Positions 1 through 11,153 of a DNA stretch of 64,000 nucleotides are shown here, piece by piece. Positions within the stretch are counted from its first letter, which is position 1. Every line of letters starts with the position of its first letter. The position numbers and the translations under genes are program-made. Source of the stretch: Ceratobasidium sp. AG-K (taxonomy: Eukaryota > Basidiomycota > Agaricomycetes > Cantharellales > Ceratobasidiaceae); contig JAWNGF010000003.1 of NCBI GenBank assembly GCA_037039685.1, forward strand, positions 2,232,001 through 2,296,000. Reading direction: 5' to 3'. The notes beneath the pieces are model-generated. The model searched no databases. It worked only from the letters and a program-made list of their open reading frames with translations, and was not told where the DNA came from.

Positions 1-201
1 GGCTGGCCGCAAATCGACCAGCCAAATATGGACACCATCAAGTTGGTTGAAGAATGGAACAGCCGACTAGGTGATCGGACTGAAGGATTGAAAATTACTT
101 GCGGAGCTTCGGAATTGATCACTCAATTGAGCGTAAAGCTCTGCTACACCTGGCTTTATGTTCCTGATCGCGTGTTTTTTGTGTTCTGTCGATCGATATG
201 A
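1..201 (+). CDS. possible 3' end of an unknown gene (partial)
   Basis: The first frame is open from base 1 to a TGA at 199-201 and reads as 66 residues of mixed, protein-like composition, including runs such as VEEWNSRLGDRTEGLKITCG. It would end 80 bp from the antizyme stop in convergent orientation, a common spacing in this window. I recognise no domain. A GTAAAG after codon 45 could also be an intron donor, so the last third may not be coding. It may simply be chance. Confidence 0.3.
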   Translation, partial: GWPQIDQPNMDTIKLVEEWNSRLGDRTEGLKITCGASELITQLSVKLCYTWLYVPDRVFFVFCRSI

Positions 202-280
202 ATAGGAGAACTCGAAGAAGCATAAGATTCGCGATTGGGAATTACAGAAATGAAAGAAATAGGCCTGCCATGCTCTAGAA

Positions 281-1041
281 CTAGAGCTCAATTCCGACCA
301 GAACATAGGCAGGGTTAGCAACGAACGGAGGCTTTGTCACGATTTGTCCACTCAAATAAGTCAGCGCATGAACCAATTCACCTAGGGTGTATGGTCAGTT
401 TGCGCCTTTCAATCGTGTACCACAATGACTCACCTAGACCTGGCGTATTCTTCTCCAACGCAATCACAAACGCAGTACATTCCAAATGTTCGTCGGCGAG
501 GTCCAAGAGTGCGGTGACGCTCTCTCGCAGCATGAGGGCCTCGGCTCCACGACCGATTACATAAAGAGTCCGTTCCTGGCCAGGCAGGGAAAGCACCACG
601 CCATCCCAGGTCGAACCTTCAGGCGTAGCACCTTGGTGAGACGTGATACGCAGAGCTTTAGCATAGGGGAGCGCAGCGTGAGTCGCAGCCGAGTTCGGGA
701 AGAGGGTGGCAAGGACTTCAAGAGCAGTCGGAGTCATGGATTCTTGGGACGAAGGGGCATCTTCAGGCGACTGGGGAGGAGTCTGAAGCTGCTCGACGAT
801 TTTGGGGCGGTGAATACTGTGCGCGGGGATGTTGTGGGATAAATCGGGGCTTGAGTCGGGAGTCAGAGGATACTTGATAGCATGGTTCGAGTTTGTAGGA
901 ATCGGACGAGGAAGAGAAGCAGAATAGGGGGAGGCGGATAGGGGAGAACACTGTGAGAACGGGAATCCTCCAGTGCGCGACGCCGGGTTGCCTGTCACAC
1001 AACCCAACGACCCGCCAGACTTGGGTATATCTGGCGGGCAT
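281..1041 (-). CDS. ornithine decarboxylase antizyme, expressed by +1 frameshifting
   Basis: Antizyme binds ornithine decarboxylase, blocks it and sends it to the proteasome, and also lowers polyamine uptake. Reading frame 1 starts at the ATG at 1041 and stops after 92 codons at GCC-TGA (TGA at 765-763). The antizyme domain lies in the +1 frame, which has no ATG upstream of the shift site; its upstream extension begins only with a TTG. Skipping T765 joins the frames. The second part runs 764-434, then a 52 bp intron (433-382, GTGAGT...CTAG), then 381-281, giving about 235 residues. Family marks are LYVIGRGAE, LRESVTALLDLADEHLECT and the ending PPFVANPAYVLVGIEL. Polyamines normally raise the frameshift efficiency. 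The identity is strong; the exact initiation codon and frame-1 product are inferred. Confidence 0.88.
763..768 (-). promoter_or_regulatory. programmed +1 ribosomal frameshift site (GCC-TGA)
   Basis: On the minus strand the end of antizyme frame 1 reads GTC GCC TGA AGA. Reading GAA instead of TGA after GCC enters the antizyme frame exactly. The classic antizyme site is TCC-TGA; here the P-site codon is GCC. I could not test for a 3' pseudoknot or other stimulator. Confidence 0.75.
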
Positions 1042-3867
1042 TTGTCCTTAGAGACCCTAAAAACGCCACTTTAAAACACAACCCGCACATGCAGTTTGAA
1101 GATCAGTTCTGCGCTGCGCCGAAGCTTGAATCGAGCTGACTCACCCCGGCCCCGCCAGAGAACGTAGTGCTGTAGTAGTGCAAGTCTGACTGGGCGCCTT
1201 CCAGACGGCACACAGCGAGAACACTGGGAGCAGCGTCGTACCCCATCATTCCAACGCTTCGACGATCAGCGTTGCTGCACAATGAATGCCAGATCATAAG
1301 TATATACGCTTGCACCCTCCACCAAAGACTTACGAGGGGTAAAGACTAGATTCTAAATTGGTGATTGTTTTGGAATTCGACATCATTGCGTTTTGCCAAC
1401 TTGGCTCTGGAAGTTTACGGTTTGAAAGTCTGTTGTGGGCATCGCATGGCAGTGACGTGCGAAGGAAAATTGATGGCAATGGGATCGCCCAAAGCAGAAG
1501 AACACATGTGAGCGTAGATTCATGGAATGTCAACCATGATACGAGGCGAACTACTTACGGGAAGCGGTTGGCTTGCAGTGCGGCGAGAAAGATCAGTGCG
1601 GTCGCTGGTGGGGCGGTCAAAGAAGAAAGGCGCCCGGGCACCGCCTACTTAAACGTCGCCGCTGACACATTCCCTTTGTTTGCCTTGCTTTGGCTCGCCA
1701 CCGGCCGGCAGCGAACGTGCGAGAATGGTCAGCGAAGACGGCTCCAATGGACAGTACTCAATTTTTATTGGCTGTATCCCCGGAGCATAATCATTCTTTT
1801 GTGTCGCGTGATACCGGTGAGGGGTTGGCTCCACAGTTGAACCCACTGTAGGTAGATGACCTTGCGCTCACAATTGTTTGCGGACTCTTGGCACCGGATT
1901 ACGTGATATGATAAGACAAACGCAAGAACCTACAAATGACGTTCGGCGGTGCATATTTTGTGCCATAGGTGAGATTACTGAAATATCGGCTATAGCATCG
2001 AACATTCACTAGCTCATCTTATTCAAGTTCCAGGATTCAAGTAATAATGGAGTGCCATCGCGAACTTGTACAATTTCCCTGCTACACGTTACTCTACGCT
2101 GCTGTTATCCGGGCCTAGCTGCCTTGTCCCATTTTTCAGCAGCGTGCTAAGCCATCGTCTATTCGAAATCACTGGGACCTTGGACATGCTTCCCAGAACG
2201 ATGGTACTGCGGACTACTTGGAATGTGTTGGTGCAGTCGCCTAGTTTGAATTTGGGCTTACTGGATCGTTTCACCTGGCTGTGTGCAAACTACAAGTATC
2301 CTCGCTCATTACAAATCATTTGCAGCCTTTTGAGCTCTCGCACTAGTGACAAGCACCTACTCTAGCACTGCGGTGGAAGTTTGAGGCCTCAGACTGATCA
2401 CTTTGTGGCATCGACGAACCAAGGGAATCTAGGTTCAAGTCGCACATCTACTTCTGCCACTCGTTTATTTGTGAGCGCCTACCCAGTGAAAAAGTGGGCT
2501 AAAGCTACATTGTCTCTTTCATTATATGGTTGTATATGCATTGTAAAAGAGTGTTGGCACCATCGCACCCTTCTCAGTAAGCAACTTTAGCAGTATCTCA
2601 GAAAATTGATTGATAGTTAGCGAATAGGGATGGACATTTCAGTTTGCATTATTTAGAACCGAAGGGCACGCGTAGTTACAAGCATAGAACATCACAAAGC
2701 CTACATTTATGCATTATAGAGTGTACGGGTGTTGGGAGCTCGGTCAGCTTCGGATTGACACTCAGATATCAAAATGCGTACCAACCGAGTCCTTCTGGAA
2801 TGATAACCCCGCGCCCACCCCAAGCCTGCTCTTGAAGCTTGCCAGCCGCGCTTGAAACGCACAATCCCTGTCCCGGGACACGGTCAGAACTATTAAAGAT
2901 CCGCCATATGTGCCCGAGGACGCAGACGTGGGCCACTGTAGACAACAGAGTCAATCACACGATGGGAATGGAGCCCCGTGTGACTGGTCCGGGCGGTCGG
3001 GTTACCAGAGGTCCAAGGTGGGATGCGCTACGTCTGACGTGTTGGTAAAGGACGACAATATCATTCGAACGAGACTCACCGGTTTCGTTAGCACGACTCG
3101 AGTCGAACGTGGGTTGGACGCCGAGGCCCACTTTCGTGTGCGAAGATTGATCATGATGAATAGAGTGAGTCGAAAGGGAGGACAGGGAGTATAGGGTTGA
3201 GAGAACCTGGGATCCCCCCTGGCTTTAAGTATTTCGACGAAGTATAGGAGCTAGGAGCGTATTGGAAGTATTTGTGATTAAAAATAGCAAACGTATGCGG
3301 CAGTCTTGGCATTGGGCCAACAAATACAGCGCGCCCCATTACCTTATGGGCCAAGCGTGGTCCAGTTGAGTTTAGAACAGCACACGTATGCTTGATATTC
3401 TTGCTGTATTGCCCAATTTGATAACATGGTGCTCTTAGTCTGTGTCCTTCTGGCGATGACCTTGCCAGGCGAGAATGGCTATTCAGATTCTCGGAATGTG
3501 ACTCTCACGTCTATAACATGCAGAAAGGCAATTGAAACCCATACTATTATTCCGATTCAATATCTGATCGAGTACTAAAGGACGTTTAATAGAATTGAAA
3601 ACGAGTTTGACCAGCTGTATGCATTGGATCGCACGGCTACATGTGCGACCAGCCCAAGGACCGTTAAAGAAGCACCGGGCTCTAATACGGTAACATAGAA
3701 TGGAGACTCTTGTTGCGAGTCCGCTAGTAACCCATGTTTGGTTTCCAAAAGTGCTTTTATCAGATACATAAACGGAGTGGGCGCATGTGTGAAAATTATA
3801 TGACCTTGTAAGTGATAGGATACCCCAGGATAGGTTTCCGTTTTTGGCGACGATGTGAATTTCACAC
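1042..3867. other. gene-poor intergenic stretch
   Basis: It contains the presumed antizyme promoter at its left end and the RPS2 upstream region at its right end. Short open frames exist on both strands, the longest about 128 codons at 3483-3869 minus, but none shows a recognisable domain or a consistent exon chain. No repeat or RNA gene was recognised. Confidence 0.5.
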
Positions 3868-3960
3868 ATGATTGACCGGAACGCCCCTCGGAAGCAAAAG
3901 TTTGATTATCGACTTAGACGTCTTCAAGAGCGTTCTAGACGACACACTCGACAAATCAAG

Positions 3961-4112
3961 GTGAGAGTATGCTCCTTCGTCCTGTGTGGTAGCCTGTGCT
4001 GTGTAGCAGCCGGTTTACGCTGTGGAAATGCGCCGAACGGTGTAGGATGTGATGGATTGCCCTCGATGCGTTGGATGGTCATATTTGATAGCTGACCTCC
4101 AACTTTGTCCAG
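3961..4112 (+). other. probable 5'-UTR intron of RPS2
   Basis: A good donor (GTGAGAGT) at 3961 follows CAAATCAAG, and a pyrimidine-containing acceptor TTTGTCCAG ends at 4112, seven bases before the RPS2 start codon. Introns in the leader of highly expressed ribosomal protein genes are common in fungi. The upstream exon would be non-coding leader. Confidence 0.5.
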
Positions 4113-4118
4113 TGAAAA

Positions 4119-5008
4119 ATGGCTGACGCTGGACCTCGTGGACGCGGTGGATTCGGACGTGGACGTGGCGGTGACCGTGGACGTGGCGGTCGTCGCGGAC
4201 CTCGTCGCGGAGGTCGCAAGGATGAGGACAAGGAGTGGTGAGCATATCAGATCGTTTTCAGGTCTAGTCGAGCCTAAGACTGTATAGGGTGCCCGTCACC
4301 AAGCTGGGCCGCCTTGTCAAGGACGGAAAGATCAAGTCGATGGAGGAAATCTACCTCTTCTCGCTGCCCATCAAGGAGTTCCAAATTGTCGACTTCTTCC
4401 TCCCTACCCTCAAGGATGAAGTTATGAAGATCATGCCCGTCCAGAAGCAGACTCGTGCCGGTCAGCGCACCCGCTTCAAGGCGTTCGTCGCAATCGGCGA
4501 CTTTGACGGCCACGTCGGACTCGGTGTCAAGTGTGCCAAGGAAGTTGCAACTGCTATCCGTGGTGCGATTATCGCGGCCAAGCTCAGCGTTGTTCCTGTC
4601 CGAAGGGGTTACTGGGGTGCTGCGCTCGGTGAGCCCCACACTGTGCCGTCCAAGGTCAGCGGCAAGGTCGGATCTGTCATGTGCCGTCTTATCCCCGCCC
4701 CCCGTGGTACTGGTATCGTCGCCGCCCCTGCGTCCAAGCGTCTGCTCCAGCTCGCTGGTGTCCAGGATGTGTACACGCAATCCAAGGGAAGCACCGCGAC
4801 CATGGGTAACTTCTTGAAGGCCACCTTCGTTGCGGTATGTATGCTCCACCCTCATAACTACCGTCTCACTGATATACTTTCATAAGATTTCTGCAACCTA
4901 CCGCTTCATCACTCCCGATCTCTGGAGGCAAATCCCCCTCTCCAAAACTCCTTCGACGAGCACTCTGCGCATCTCCAGCTGGCGGGCAAGAAGTCGGCAG
5001 CGTACTGA
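4119..5008 (+). CDS. RPS2: 40S ribosomal protein S2 (uS5)
   Basis: uS5 lies at the mRNA entry side of the small subunit and contributes to decoding accuracy. Three exons are visible: 4119-4237, 4288-4834 and 4887-5008. The N-terminus is the typical Arg/Gly-rich arm ([18 protein letters not shown]), a usual site of arginine methylation. It is followed by the S5 fold with [17 protein letters not shown], the RNA-binding S5 segment [23 protein letters not shown], and [21 protein letters not shown]. The exon sum is 788 bases, one short of a multiple of three. After RQIPLSKTP the printed frame becomes nonsense, while the next frame gives [18 protein letters not shown] and a stop at 5006-5008. One C is apparently missing in the CC run at 4951-4952. 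The 262-residue product is otherwise full length. Confidence 0.93.
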
Positions 5009-5184
5009 GCGTACTGAGTATCTATGCCTATGTTTGGAGAGCTGTACGATTTGTGTAGTGCAGACATGTATTAGGTTTGGGTTGCCTTTCAATTGCATCA
5101 TTTCTACTTTGAATTACACCATGAAAGCTTGTATGCGCGAAAACGAATGAAGACATTTCACAGGTATACTGCATACATCATGCA

Positions 5185-7607
5185 TCAGGCTGGCCATGAC
5201 TCGATATCGTCCTCCAGGTCCTCCAAGCTCTCCTGTACCTTTCTCCACCGACTTCTAGCGTTTTCTCAGTTCCAAAACGTCGCCTGAGTAACACCGCAAA
5301 GGGGTTAGGATGAAAGTGCTTGACAGATCGCGGGGCAAACTTGGGTGACAGCCTCGTCAGCTTCGTCTCGTTCGCGTCTGTCGTTTCGGGGGTAAGATCG
5401 CGGTTACTGGCACGACGAGAAATATTCATAGGAAAGGGCCGAATATTAGTCTTTGGTTTACTAGGATCGGGCTCGGACGCCGTGATCGCATCGGCTGGCC
5501 TTGGTACCAAGTATTTAACCCCCGCTCCAATCTGTGAGACATTGATTGGTTCCATGTAAGTTTCCACCTCCTCGTCAGAAGGTTCATCAGCAGCTAATGT
5601 GTCGTATTCCGCCTGCATAAGCTCGTACTTGGAGTCCAACTCTCCCGTCTCCTCAAAGTTATCTTCTGTGCTCTCGTTTTCCCAGTCTTCGAATAATCCA
5701 CTGTCAACGGAGTGGTGTCCCTCCAGGCCAGTGCTGAACAAATGATCCTCAGGGCTAATAGGCTCGGAGTTTGTTTCCGGAATGATGTCCAGGGTGCGAA
5801 TTGGTTGTTGATCGACCGCCATTAGGTTGGCCCTACTTATCACATCACCATCAAGCTCGTCCTGAGTCACAAGTGATCCCTTCGTGACTACGCGCGCATC
5901 TCCCAAATTATAACCGGGAAATTGGGGAGCTGCAATTCGTTCATCCGAAGTGTACCCTGCAACTTGAGGAGCAGACACGTTGTGACCAGCCGTGGGCCCT
6001 AATTCTGGCGTTTCGGGGCTTCCCCCGGTACCCATCCACGAATCGAGCGCCGAGGCCTCGTCCCCAGAGCTGCTCATATGATCGACAACGGTGGTAGCGT
6101 ATGCCAGCAGTTTAGCCTTGTAAATGTCCGAGGACACTGATCGAGGCTTGACAGATGTATGCGCATTGCCTCCGAGTCGCCCAGGATTCTAGGTCATGAG
6201 GATTAATTTAACTTGGGAGTTCAAGGTTTTATCCCGCTCTACTCACACGAGCTGGCTGAAGTAGAGCAACGGGCACCAGATTTGTTTGATGTTCACCTAA
6301 ACCGGCCGCTGAGCTTAGGCCGGAATGTGCAAATGGCGAAGAATCACGGCTGCCGACGAGAACGTCCAGAGGAAATCCACGAAAAGATCCAGTCGGACTA
6401 CTAGCATAAACAGAGGTTACGAAAGAGTGCTTGTTTTGCAAAACATCCTTTATTTGGTCCTTCTTTGGAGTCGCAAAGTCAACATTAGTGTGTGTTGGAG
6501 TTGGAAGCGCAAAGTCGTCTGACGAAGCATTGTCCAGGAATGCCGGGTTGAAAGCCGGGGAGCCCGAGGATGGGTAAACGTCGGACAAGAAGCGCGGTGA
6601 CGGGATTTGCTGCGATGATGGGAATTGCGGAATGGGCGTGGAAACTTGTAACATTAGTGGACCCGCGTTCGGGATTCGGTTGAGAGGTTCATCGTCGAAC
6701 ACCCAACAAGCAGAGTTCTCGGGATCAAAGTTGTGTTCGTTGTCATTTAACGGCAGCATTGTGTCCTGGTAGCAATCTCCATATGTTGGTTCGATGAACT
6801 TTGGAGGTGCGAAGGGCATCGATGATAAGTGTGTGCGACGTTTGAGAGCATGAGGATCATGTACGCGTCTTTGTGTAAAACCCCGGGCTGAAAGGGTGTG
6901 GTCCGTAAGCAGTAGAGCAGGAGTAGGACTCGATGGATGAAAAGTAAATGGGCTATCAGCGTCTTGCGAGGTAGAATAACAATCTGGCGGATCAGTTACT
7001 CTTGTTCTCAACGGGTGTTTTTGAGGCAAGTGCCCAAACGTTTCAGATAGCCAAGCTGGCACGTTTCCCTTTGGCTACGGGAAGGTTCATCGAGCCTGGA
7101 CTAAATGTATGCGCTTAAAATAGTTACCTTGATACCATCCAGTCTTCTCTGCAAGGTAATATTTTTCGTTGCTAGCAGCCTGTGAAGATGTTTCCAGCAC
7201 CAAGTTGAAGACTGCCTACCTCTCTCGGCTCCAAAAATACCAACGGAAGGTTTTCGCCTACTGCTGTATGGACCGGTGGTCGTGGAATCACGCGGAGGAA
7301 CGACCCCTTTACCATCAGAATGAAATCTTCTGGTGACTTGTGTTAGTTTTGTCCGTGTCTCTGGGCTGGAAGAAGAGGCATCTGCATGGCTTGATGGGCG
7401 ACGCGCGGACGCTCGGTGAGGGGTGTTCGACGTACCCTTCTGTCGCAACGAGCGACTCGATGAATTGGGTTTAGCTCTTCGGTAGTATGACTTGTAAGGG
7501 TATCTAATCCGTAAGGATTGAGCCTTACACGTGCTGTTTATTAGTGTTTCGCACCTTGGTTTCCCGCCGGAGCTGGGAGCGGCCCCAGATGAGTAGCGAG
7601 TTGGCAT
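5185..7607 (-). CDS. unknown protein, largely disordered, several exons
   Basis: I do not recognise this protein. From the ATG at 7607 (MPTRYSSGAAPSS) it runs through Ser/Arg-rich sequence. A 42 bp in-frame segment starting GTAGGCAG is probably an intron and leaves a coiled-coil-like ERLLATKNITLQRRLDGIK. An intron at 7127-7075 leads to a long Pro/Ser-rich exon with the acidic segment CWVFDDEPLNRIPN, and an intron at 6246-6189 to the last exon. A TATA-like AACTATATTTAT lies about 100 bp upstream of the start, between this gene and the tyrosinase stop at 7905. The printed frame ends at 5178. Adding one base in the AAAA run at 5261-5264 gives instead a plausible ending, RWRKVQESLEDLEDDIESWP, with a stop at 5185. 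I chose that end. Confidence 0.6.
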
Positions 7608-7904
7608 CAAATCCCGTGATATTTCGGAGGGCAACGAGTTATGGGAAGAATTATCAGGGAGTGTTGTGGTAACGTGTGTTTCTCGGGATGACTGATAAAT
7701 ATAGTTTGTGGTGGTGGCGAGTTCACGTTTGACAATTTGCGACGCCGCGATAAATGTATCACGTGAGAGATTTACTTGTTGTCAAAGAATGTGAGATGCA
7801 TTCAACGAAAACCGACAATGCATATGTATTAACAAGTATCTAAATGCCCAAATAAACCCAATTTTAGAGATCAGTCCAAAATTCCTCAAGTTGCGATCGG
7901 CGTT

Positions 7905-9865
7905 TTAGAGGTAGATGTAGCAGAGTGTGTCACCCGTGGTGTCAAGCATGTCACCAATGGTGGGGGACCCAAACATTCCTGCGCACCGGGTGAGCCTCCA
8001 TTTCTCTTAGAGTCAACAAGGTTATACTCACCAGCAGTAGGAATGACGGTGCTCGTCGAGAGCCACGGCTCCTGTCCGTTGGGGAACAAATCGGGGTGTG
8101 TAAAGTTCTGAGCAACGTTTAGCTCAAGGCAAGGATATGATCGTGTGCAGGACGTACCTGCACGCTTCCACCGCTGAAAGCATTTTGGTTCCTCTTGTTA
8201 AGCTTTTGCCAGAGCCACCACAATCTGTCAATGTTCTACAGAATTCTCGTCAGTAAACGTTGCAAGTGGCGGAAAACAGAGATTACACACTCCGTGATGG
8301 AGGAAGAACAGCGGCTAAGCAAAGGTCAGTCTTGAAGTACGGCTGTTAGTTGCACTCGTACACACCTCGTTTGGCGAAATGGTCGGGGCTCCGCTAAAAG
8401 GGCACTCGGCGGCAGTGGAGCCAGCAGGACAGAGACCTCCGAGGTCACTGTGTTACTGTTAGAATTGGGCGACGAACGAAGAAGCATTCACTCACCCTCC
8501 AAGAATCATGTGAATAGAAGTGTGCATTGATTGCGCCTATTCAAAAGTTAGCAAGTGTATGCGCGCGGTATTTCCGTCGTTATGGCTTACCTGCTCCATG
8601 TAATACTGGAATTTCTTAAAATCACCAGTGGGTTGTGCCAGAAGCTTAAGAACTTCAGTCAACGTAAAGGTAAGGTTGGCTGCTTTGAAGGTGTCGTATG
8701 GGTATACGGATGGGTCAACGCCCTCGGGAACCATGTAGGGATAAGGAATGTATTTGCGACGGAGTTTGTGTTGTCTGATTGAAACAGGGTGAAATAACTG
8801 TTAGCTTGGATCTCATAAATTATGTTTGAAAACTCACTTCGGGTAGGCGAACGTCAAGTTGGTAAATCCTCCGTCCTTGATGGTGTAGTCACTAGCACTA
8901 CGGTTAGCAAAGGAGCAACGTAACGCGAAGGAAAAGAGACCCACTCATTGGCATCCCCCCAAGTACCCAGACCCGTAGTTTTGTCGCCGCTGAAAATAGT
9001 GCTTTTCTCGAAATTTGCTGCATCTTTGCGCTAGTCAGGATCTCGTAATCCTGAGGAGAATCCACACTTACCAAATTCCCAAGCTAATTGACGCGAGCAG
9101 TGAGCTGGTTAGCAGGGAACAACCCTGGATTCAAAAAAAAAAAATAGCTTACCCCAGTCTATGAAATTACTTCAGTACATTGTCGCAGAAGTTATAGGGT
9201 GGAGACTCACATGGTGCTACGCCTTTGTAACCGCATTTCTGAACGAGCGCGTCTTGGAAGGCTTGCACGTACGCCCTAAGAGTGGGTTAGATGACTAGTA
9301 CGGGCTAGTGTCTGAAACGCACCTATGCCATGGCAAAAAGAGGCCGGTGTTATGGATCACGGCTGATTGAATGCACTAAATGAAAGATACATAAATCATA
9401 TTGAATACTTACGATTAAGGTTCATGTGGCTATAGACTGTGGGTTAATTTCGTGATTGATGGAAACTATTTAATAGCTTACCTATAGACAAGTTCGTCCC
9501 AGTAAGATGAAGTATTCGATTGGGGAGGAATCTGGGAACCAGTCATAGGAGGTTAGGACAAGTGCCACAAGGGTAGGTTGGAGTACTCGTACAGCGTTGT
9601 AGGAAGCATATTTACTCAAATCGATTGGAGGAGCAAGGTTGCCAGAGCGCGGCGTCTTGTTCAGGCACTAATGTCGGGGTCAATTAGTCCTATAGTTCAC
9701 AAAATAGGATTGACAACTAACATTGACCGCCGTGATCCAGGCAGCCTTTTCGGAGCTGCTGAATCTACGCCACTCCTTACGAATCTCAGGTTTCGTACAC
9801 TCAGCTGCGAAACTGGCAGGGACCAGAGAAGCAGCGAGAGCCAGGGTTGCCAAAGAGAGCTTCAT
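7905..9865 (-). CDS. secreted tyrosinase-family copper protein (17 exons)
   Basis: Tyrosinase-family enzymes use a two-copper centre to oxidise phenols. Exons: 9865-9722, 9667-9593, 9531-9482, 9429-9413, 9362-9323, 9275-9211, 9158-9153, 9083-9072, 9017-8945, 8891-8838, 8774-8591, 8536-8496, 8447-8366, 8314-8291, 8235-8158, 8107-8032, 7978-7905. They sum to 1095 bases, a clean 364-residue frame. Residues 1-20 form a signal peptide (MKLSLATLALAASLVPASFA), followed by the family start CTKPEIRKEWRRFS. The CuA site is SHMNLNPVIHNTGLFLPWHR; the CuB site is HTSIHMILGG with FLHHGNIDRLWWLWQ. The C-terminus is short, without the long lid domain of classical fungal tyrosinases. Three exons are only 17, 6 and 12 bp. 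The fold is sure; the natural substrate is not. Confidence 0.92.
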
Positions 9866-11153
9866 GACGACAAAAGGGCAAGCAATAAAAGGAAGACTAG
9901 AGGACGACGAAAGTCAAAGTCGAGAACAGGGGAGGGGGTAACTGAATTCACGAGGGCCAGTCTCGGAGAAATATACCCCTCTGATGGAAAACTATCATCC
10001 GTTTTTTGGTCTAAATCGATGCCGAACAGGAAGTTTGGGCAAGTTCGATGGCGCATAACAGACGCATCAGTGGCAACGAGGAGCAACAAGGAACGATGAG
10101 CCAGGGCACTCTCAAAGCGTGCTAAATTTCATCCCATCCGGCAGGTGGCGTGGTCTAAGAATCGATATGATAGGTACGGTTGAGCCACGCTGGCGGATAG
10201 CACGTTAGACATTCGAAGAAGCGAGCAATATCCAGGAGTTGGAGATGAGGATCATAGTTTATGTGAGCTGGTCATCAGAGAAGAACCCCACGGCGAGAAC
10301 GGGCAGCGATATGAAACAAGATTCTGTTCCACATTAAGCGAAATCCTGTATTTTTGCAGTGATTTGCCAGCGAAGGATGTCAAGTCCCCGGTATTCAGGC
10401 CCACAGGACTCGTGGTTCGATGGCACCCAAGTCAGGACCCAGGCCCATTACAATCATTGTCAATTGCCAATGGCTGTGAACTCGTAACTGTTACCGTACG
10501 CCTGCCGGAGCCGCAGAGCCATGATGTCTTGTCAATACCCAAGGGGGAAAGATCCGACAATTGATGCGTATCGCACTGACTGACAGTTGACCCGCTTGAT
10601 GTCATGTTCGAGCCGCTGTGACCGAGCTCTTGCCACACAGTGTGAGTTGGATCGCTCGGCTGGTTGAATGCCGTGACATTCCAGGTGGCCCACGTTTTCT
10701 TCTTTCCTCCGGAGGTACGGTAATCGCGAATAGAAGACGCGATGAGCGTATATATTCACATAACGACAGGGATGCCATCACATTTCCCTGTGGGGGATTA
10801 CAACAAGCTCGATATGACGACTCGATCCGTACTGGATAGTTCGGAGAAACATCGCGCGAGTTGGCAATCAGCGCCGTGGCGCTCGACCAATGTTACGTCG
10901 GCTCGGTGCCAGGGCTTCACAACCGCGTTGTGTTCCACTTCGCCAGGGTACCAGCCACGACCTCCCGAACTAATCCTTCTCTGGACGGAGCAAAACATTG
11001 ATGGTGATCGCGAGGGCAATTTGGACCTCAGGAAGACGTGATCAAATCGCAAAGTACTGTATATGCACGAGGTACGAGGTGCGCTACAAATAAGGTGCTT
11101 ACCACTACGAAATCCAAACTTCCCTCCCTGTCCCTTCAGCAGGTCTGCCCGAT
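9866..11153. other. intergenic region between divergent genes
   Basis: It separates the tyrosinase start (minus) from the DUF6534 gene start (plus), so it must hold both promoters. Several short open frames occur but none has a convincing domain or splice chain. No RNA gene or repeat was recognised. Confidence 0.5.

Noticed and set aside
378..1007. A single continuous minus-strand frame covering the antizyme domain without any frameshift
   Set aside because: Its apparent start at 1007 is TTG, there is no ATG before the shift site, and its 3' end runs through an obvious 52 bp intron.
3483..3869. Minus-strand open frames of 96-128 codons just upstream of RPS2
   Set aside because: Two overlapping frames, no domain and no splice partners; likely chance.
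9578..10099. Plus-strand frame of 173 codons over the tyrosinase start
   Set aside because: It is antisense to well-supported tyrosinase exons and has no domain.
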